NCBI GenBank assembly: GCA_035711465.1
Contig: DASTCC010000444.1
Span: forward strand, 1 to 9,846
Direction of reading: 5' to 3'
From: DASTCC01 sp035711465
Lineage (GTDB): Bacteria > Acidobacteriota > Vicinamibacteria > Vicinamibacterales > SCN-69-37
DNA length: 9,846 nucleotides
In this document: piece by piece, positions 6,593 through 9,846 of the stretch
Layout: every line of letters begins with the position of its first letter
How positions within the stretch are numbered: the first letter of the stretch is position 1
Position numbers and translations under genes: made by a program
Notes under the pieces: model-generated
Told to the model about the DNA's origin: nothing
What the model saw: only the letters and a program-made list of their open reading frames with translations
Databases searched by the model: none

Positions 6593-7387
6593 ATGGATCC
6601 GCTGTCGAACGTCGATCGCACCGCCGCCGGGCCGTCCGCGCCCGCTGGCCTCGGCAAAGGCGCGGAGGCGCCGACCGATTTCCGCCAGCTCGCGGCGCAG
6701 TTCGAGTCGATGCTGCTCGGCGAGATGATGCGCGAGCTGCGCCGGTCGATGTTCGAGGACGGCGACGACCAGAGCACCGCGCCGCTCGGCGACGCGCTGT
6801 TCGCCGAGTTGACGCTGGCGCTCAGCCGCGCCGGCGGGCTCGGCATCGGCGAGGCGCTCACCGGGCCGCTCGCGCGGCAGGCGGGCGAGGACGCGAACGC
6901 GGCCGCCGCGGCGATCACCGGTTCAGGGGGCATGCTGCCGATGACCGGCGTCACCGGCACCGCGCCCGCGATCGACACGCCGGCGATCGCGTCGATGCGC
7001 GGTCGCGTCACGTCGGCCTACGGCTGGCGCGAGGATCCGATCAACGGCGCGCGCAAGTTCCATAAGGGCGCGGACATCGCAATGCCGATCGGGCAGGACG
7101 TGCCCGCCGCCCGGGCCGGCACGGTGACGTTCGCCGGCACGCTCCCGGGCTACGGGCTCACCGTGGTCGTCGACCACGGCGGCCAGATGTCCACCCGATA
7201 TGCCCATTTATCCGAGACCGGCGTCGCCGTTGGAGACACGGTTGCGGCGGGGCAGACCATCGCCCGATCCGGGGCCAGCGGCCGCGCCACCGGACCGCAC
7301 CTGCACTTCGAGGTGCTCGAGTCCGGACAAGCGGTCGATCCCAGGGGGTTCCTGAACCTCCCAGTGCAGGAATCGGAAAGCAGGTGA
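6593..7387 (+). CDS. flgJ: FlgJ-type rod-binding protein fused to M23 zinc metallopeptidase
   Basis: 264 residues, two domains. Residues 29-92 match the FlgJ N-terminal rod-binding (rod cap) domain: DFRQLAAQFESMLLGEMMRELR, later ELTLALSRAGGLGIGEAL. After a low-complexity linker (93-133), residues 136-255 are an M23 (LytM/lysostaphin-type) peptidase: GRVTSAYGWREDP, then H157-x3-D161, YAHL with H205, and GPHLHFE with H236 and H238. All five zinc or catalytic positions are intact, so it should cut peptidoglycan cross-bridge peptides. Enterobacterial FlgJ instead carries a glucosaminidase (GH73) domain cutting the glycan. There is no signal peptide, consistent with export by the flagellar apparatus. 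AGGA (6583-6586), overlapping the flgI stop, lies six bases before the ATG. Its role is inferred to be local opening of the wall for the rod. Confidence 0.92.
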   Translation: MDPLSNVDRTAAGPSAPAGLGKGAEAPTDFRQLAAQFESMLLGEMMRELRRSMFEDGDDQSTAPLGDALFAELTLALSRAGGLGIGEALTGPLARQAGEDANAAAAAITGSGGMLPMTGVTGTAPAIDTPAIASMRGRVTSAYGWREDPINGARKFHKGADIAMPIGQDVPAARAGTVTFAGTLPGYGLTVVVDHGGQMSTRYAHLSETGVAVGDTVAAGQTIARSGASGRATGPHLHFEVLESGQAVDPRGFLNLPVQESESR

Positions 7388-7402
7388 CTCTATGACCGCG
7401 AT

Positions 7403-7429
7403 TAAAGGTTACGAGGGCCTGGCCGATTA
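7403..7429 (+). promoter_or_regulatory. Sigma-28 (FliA) promoter for flgM and downstream genes
   Basis: TAAAGGTT (7403-7410), 11 bases, then GCCGATTA (7422-7429). The enterobacterial FliA consensus is TAAAGTTT-N11-GCCGATAA, so each half matches 7 of 8 bases with exact spacing. TAAA is very rare in this GC-rich window; I found no other copy on the + strand. Transcription would begin around 7434-7438, giving a leader of roughly 45 bases before the flgM start at 7482. It lies 15 bp after the flgJ stop and would drive flgM-flgN-flgK-flgL as late genes, with FlgM inhibiting its own sigma factor. Confidence 0.85.
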
Positions 7430-7455
7430 CAACCGTGCAGGGAGTGGGATTCGGA

Positions 7456-7472
7456 CCCAGCGATCCTGGGAG
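7456..7472 (+). promoter_or_regulatory. Small hairpin overlapping the flgM ribosome binding site
   Basis: CCCAG (7456-7460) can pair with CTGGG (7466-7470) around the loop CGATC. The GGG of the right arm is part of GGGAG (7468-7472), the likely flgM Shine-Dalgarno, nine bases before the ATG at 7482. If the hairpin forms in the short sigma-28 leader it could reduce flgM translation. The pairing is seen; with only five base pairs, any regulatory effect is speculative. Confidence 0.35.
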
Positions 7473-7481
7473 CCAAGAGCC

Positions 7482-7781
7482 ATGAAAGTTGACGATCCGC
7501 GCTCGGTTTCGAGCCAGTCCGTCAGGCCGGCGTCCGAGTCGACGCAGGCGGCCGACCGCAAGGTCCAGCCGCTCGCGTCGGTCTCGAACGACGCCGTCCG
7601 CTTCTCGAGCGACCTGCAGCTGGTCGATGTCGCGGTCCGTGCGGCCGCGCTGGCCGGTGACGTGAGACCCGAAGCGGTCGCCAGAGCCAGGGCGCTTCTC
7701 GACAGCGGTCGACTGGGTGCGGATCCCATCCGCCTGGCCGATCGGCTGATCGACTCACTCACCGAGCCGTCGAGTGACTAA
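7482..7781 (+). CDS. flgM: Anti-sigma-28 factor FlgM
   Basis: 99 residues (E. coli FlgM has 97). FlgM binds FliA in the cytoplasm and blocks it until the finished hook-basal body exports FlgM. Residues 1-35 are polar and probably disordered, as in the family. The C-terminal half holds the sigma-binding helices: VRFSSDLQLVDVAVRAA (39-55), then DVRPEAVARARALLDSGRLG (60-79) and DPIRLADRLIDSL (81-93), matching the usual pattern VR-x-EKV-x2-LR-x3-SG-x-Y with Leu in place of Tyr at 79. An earlier in-frame ATG at 7392 would add 30 residues, but it has no Shine-Dalgarno, lies upstream of the sigma-28 promoter, and the added residues are unlike FlgM; ATG 7482 with GGGAG (7468-7472) is preferred. The gene overlaps flgN by 8 bp. 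Confidence 0.9.
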   Translation: MKVDDPRSVSSQSVRPASESTQAADRKVQPLASVSNDAVRFSSDLQLVDVAVRAAALAGDVRPEAVARARALLDSGRLGADPIRLADRLIDSLTEPSSD

Positions 7782-8109
7782 TCTCGAGACCGTCGATCGG
7801 TTGCGTGTCGCGCTGGACGCGCTGGCGGCCGCGCTCGAGGGCGGCCGGGCCGACGAAGTCCTGGCCGGCGAGAGCGCCGTGGCGGCCGAGGCCCGGCGTC
7901 TGGTGATGATCGACGGCCGCGCGTTCGGCGCCGACGCCGCGCGCGCGCGCGTGCTTCTTCGTGACACCCAGTTGACGCTCGCTCGCTGCCGGGCCCTCGG
8001 CGCCTCGGTGGCGGATCTGGTCGCCGCGCTGTGGCCCGATCGCGCCTACGGACGCGACGGCCGCCGCCACGGTCTGCCCGCGGTGTCGACGCTGCGCTCG
8101 CGGAGCTGA
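7774..8109 (+). CDS. flgN: FlgN-like export chaperone for FlgK/FlgL
   Basis: 111 residues, mostly predicted alpha-helix and Ala/Leu/Arg-rich. The protein is assigned by position between flgM and flgK, by size, and by a C-terminal element YGRDGRRHG (residues 91-99) resembling the Y-x-x-x-G segment common near the end of FlgN proteins. FlgN is a cytoplasmic chaperone that keeps FlgK and FlgL unfolded and delivers them to the export gate. The heptad-like N-terminal helix (residues 4-46) suits the long first helix of such chaperones. The start is GTG, overlapping the last 8 bp of flgM with no clear Shine-Dalgarno, so coupling to flgM is likely. Sequence identity with characterised FlgN looks low; a different small helical protein cannot be excluded. 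Confidence 0.7.
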   Translation: MTNLETVDRLRVALDALAAALEGGRADEVLAGESAVAAEARRLVMIDGRAFGADAARARVLLRDTQLTLARCRALGASVADLVAALWPDRAYGRDGRRHGLPAVSTLRSRS

Positions 8110-8113
8110 CGCC

Positions 8114-9484
8114 ATGCCCGGACTCTTCGACAGCCTCACCAACGCTTCCCGGAATCTCGACGCGCATCGGCTCGGCATCGACGTCGCCGGCCAGAATCTC
8201 GCCAACGTCAACACCGTGGGCTACACGCGGCGCACGATCACGCTCGGCGAACTGCCGCCGACCGACGTGCTCAGCGCCGGCCGCGGCGTCGAAGTCGTCG
8301 CCATTGCCTCGCAGCGCGATCAGTTCATCGAAGCGCGGCTGCGCCGCGAGCAGACCGCGCTCGCCTTCGACAACGCCGTCGTCGACGGCCTGTCGGTGAT
8401 CGAGGCGGCGGTCGGCACCGCCGGCACGTCGCTCGACAGGAGCCTCACCGAGTTCTTTGCCGCCTACTCGTTCCTCGCCAACGACGTCACGTCGATCTCG
8501 GCGCGCGAGGCGCTGCTGCAGCAGGGACGGTCGCTGGCCGTCGGCTTCAACGACATGGCCGAGCGGCTGACCGCGGTGGCGAGCGACGCGGACCAGCAGA
8601 TTCGCAACGCCGTCTCCGAGGTCAACCAGCTCGCCGCACGGGTCGCCGCGCTGAACGGCCAGATCGTCTTCAACGGCGTCGACGTCGAGTCGATGCGCGA
8701 TCAACGCGATGTCGCGCTGGCGCGGCTGTCGGAGCTGGCCGACATCTCGGTACTGACGCGCGCCGACGGCGCCGTCGACGTCACCTTCGCGGCCGGCCGC
8801 CCGCTCGTCGTCGGTCCCGATGCCTACACGGTCCACGCGGTGTCGACCGGACCCTCGGGCAACGCGCAGCTCATCCTCGGCGACTTCGACATCACCGCGG
8901 ACATCGGCGGCGGTTTGATCGGCGGTTATCTGACCGTCCGCGACGACCTGCTGCCGTCGTACCGCGCCCGTGTCGACGCGCTCGCCTACGACGTCGCCAC
9001 GGCGGTCAACGGCATTCACACGACCGGCTTCGACGCGCAGGGCAACGACGCCGGCGATTTCTTTCTCGCCCCGGCCAGCGTCGTCGGCGCCGCGGCGGCG
9101 TTCGCGATCGATCCGGCCGTCGATGCCGACAGCCGTCTGATCGCGGGCTCTTCGACCGGTACGGCGGGCGACAACGGCATCGCCAAGGCCATCGCCAACC
9201 TGCGGGACGCGGCGATCGCCGACGGCGGTACGGCGACGCCGACGACGGCGTGGGGGCAGTTCGTCTACAGCCTCGGCTCGGACATCGCCGCGGCGCGCTC
9301 GTCGGGCGACGGGCGCGCGCAGGTGGTGCGGCAGATGCAGCGGCTGCGCGATCAGGCGTCGGGCGTGTCGGTCGACGAAGAAGCGGCCAACCTGATCCGG
9401 TTCCAGCGCGCCTACGAAGCCAACGCGCGCTACTTCACGGTCATTTCGGACACGCTCGAGACGCTGCTGAACATGGTGCGGTGA
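8114..9484 (+). CDS. flgK: Flagellar hook-associated protein 1 FlgK
   Basis: 456 residues, shorter than E. coli FlgK (547) but within the family range. FlgK is the first hook-filament junction protein, exported by the flagellar apparatus with FlgN. The N-terminal D0/D1 region has LFDSLTNASRNLDAHRLGID and GQNLANVNTVGYTRR (residues about 27-41), the FlgK signature; residues 95-225 form the helical section including VSEVNQLAARVAALNGQI. The C-terminal D0 helix ends EEAANLIRFQRAYEANARYF then TVISDTLETLLNMVR, matching the family end. The shortfall probably lies in the surface domains (near 230-330). GGAG (8102-8105), inside the end of flgN, lies eight bases before the ATG. The stop overlaps the flgL start by one base (TGATG). 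Confidence 0.95.
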   Translation: MPGLFDSLTNASRNLDAHRLGIDVAGQNLANVNTVGYTRRTITLGELPPTDVLSAGRGVEVVAIASQRDQFIEARLRREQTALAFDNAVVDGLSVIEAAVGTAGTSLDRSLTEFFAAYSFLANDVTSISAREALLQQGRSLAVGFNDMAERLTAVASDADQQIRNAVSEVNQLAARVAALNGQIVFNGVDVESMRDQRDVALARLSELADISVLTRADGAVDVTFAAGRPLVVGPDAYTVHAVSTGPSGNAQLILGDFDITADIGGGLIGGYLTVRDDLLPSYRARVDALAYDVATAVNGIHTTGFDAQGNDAGDFFLAPASVVGAAAAFAIDPAVDADSRLIAGSSTGTAGDNGIAKAIANLRDAAIADGGTATPTTAWGQFVYSLGSDIAAARSSGDGRAQVVRQMQRLRDQASGVSVDEEAANLIRFQRAYEANARYFTVISDTLETLLNMVR

Positions 9485-9846
9485 TGCGAATCATCTTCGA
9501 CGTACTCAGAGACGGCCTGTCGGCGATCAACACGGCCGCCGACCAGATGGCGCTGGCACAGCAGCAGCTGTCCTCCGGCCGGCGCGTCTCGGCCGCCAGC
9601 GACGATCCGCTCGCGGTGCAGCAGGCGGTGGGCGAGCACGCCTCCATTGGCGCGCTCGACGCCTACACCCGCGCCGCCGATTCGATCGCGCCGCGTCTCT
9701 CCGCCGCCGACAACGTCATCAGCGACATCGTCGAGAAGCTCAGCGCCGTGCTGGTCGCGGCGACGAGCGCGCGCGGATCGGCGGTCAGCCCGGCGACGCG
9801 CGACGCCGCCGCGAAGGAAGTCACCGGCCTGCGCGAAGCGCTCGTC
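9484..9846 (+). CDS. flgL: Flagellar hook-associated protein 3 FlgL, N-terminal part
   Basis: Partial: 121 residues to the window edge with no stop. FlgL is the second hook-filament junction protein, a flagellin relative. The start MRIIFDVLRDGLSAINTAAD is followed by LAQQQLSSGRRVSAASDDPLA (residues about 24-44), the LSSG-x5-SDDP signature shared by FlgL and flagellin N-termini. The rest, with NVISDIVEKLSAVLVAATSA, is the long D1 helix. FlgL rather than flagellin is chosen because it directly follows flgK, overlapping it by one base, and because of the MRI start; the C-terminus would be needed to confirm. No signal peptide is expected, since it is a flagellar export substrate. No clear Shine-Dalgarno is visible, so coupling to flgK is likely. 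Confidence 0.87.
   Translation, partial: MRIIFDVLRDGLSAINTAADQMALAQQQLSSGRRVSAASDDPLAVQQAVGEHASIGALDAYTRAADSIAPRLSAADNVISDIVEKLSAVLVAATSARGSAVSPATRDAAAKEVTGLREALV

Noticed and set aside
7392..7481. Earlier in-frame start for flgM at ATG 7392 (30 extra residues)
   Set aside because: There is no Shine-Dalgarno, the added sequence spans a near-consensus sigma-28 promoter, and FlgM family proteins start close to ATG 7482.
91..9219. Repeated octamer GCGATCGC (seen at 91, 210, 220, 5493, 5641, 6983 and 9212), like the HIP1 repeat of cyanobacteria
   Set aside because: All seven copies lie in coding sequence, several as Ala-Ile-Ala codons with the preferred GCG, ATC and GCC. Codon bias seems enough to explain it. 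A whole-genome count against a codon-shuffled control would decide.
1..9846. CRISPR array, tRNA/rRNA genes, insertion sequences or defence genes
   Set aside because: I saw no spaced direct repeats, cloverleaf-like segments, transposase motifs or foreign-looking composition; nearly the whole window is accounted for by flagellar genes.

Overview
The window is one continuous stretch of a flagellar gene cluster, all on the + strand, in very GC-rich DNA (estimated by eye at about 70% G+C, with codons ending strongly in G or C). P-ring (FlgI) and L-ring (FlgH) genes show that the host is a diderm (Gram-negative-type) bacterium. The mix of features (fliA-fliM-fliN next to flgF-G-A-H-I-J-M-N-K-L, a FliY-like FliN, an M23-type FlgJ) would suit Acidobacteriota or a neighbouring deep-branching diderm phylum. 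That placement is inference; no marker gene here settles it.

Layout. 1-285: C-terminal end of the flagellar sigma factor FliA (sigma-28), cut by the window edge. 282-2563: switch/C-ring block, with fliM, a 102-bp gap holding a perfect 13-bp inverted repeat, fliN with an extra N-terminal CheC/CheX-like domain, and a small membrane protein with a helix-turn-helix-like tail. 2589-6584: rod and ring block, flgF, flgG, flgA, flgH and flgI. 6593-7387: flgJ, whose rod-binding domain is fused to an M23 zinc peptidase instead of the glucosaminidase of enterobacteria. 7388-7481: short gap with a near-consensus sigma-28 promoter. 7482-9846: late block, flgM (anti-sigma-28), flgN-like chaperone, flgK and the start of flgL (cut by the window edge).

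How it works together. FliM/FliN form the cytoplasmic switch. FlgF/FlgG build the rod, FlgJ opens the peptidoglycan for it, and FlgA helps FlgI form the P ring, with FlgH forming the L ring. FlgK/FlgL join hook to filament, with the FlgN-like protein as their probable export chaperone. FliA and its inhibitor FlgM lie in the same cluster. The sigma-28 promoter before flgM implies that flgM-flgN-flgK-flgL can be transcribed by FliA itself once FlgM is exported, the usual checkpoint that delays late genes until the hook-basal body is complete. Most genes overlap or lie within about 25 bp of each other, so translational coupling is likely.

I found no mobile element, CRISPR array, tRNA, rRNA or foreign-looking island, and no wholly new system. 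The points worth a second look are variations on the flagellar theme: the FlgJ-M23 fusion, a cysteine-free FlgH, the degenerate phosphatase-like domain on FliN, the uncharacterised membrane protein, the intergenic palindrome, and the sigma-28 promoter that fixes the start of flgM.
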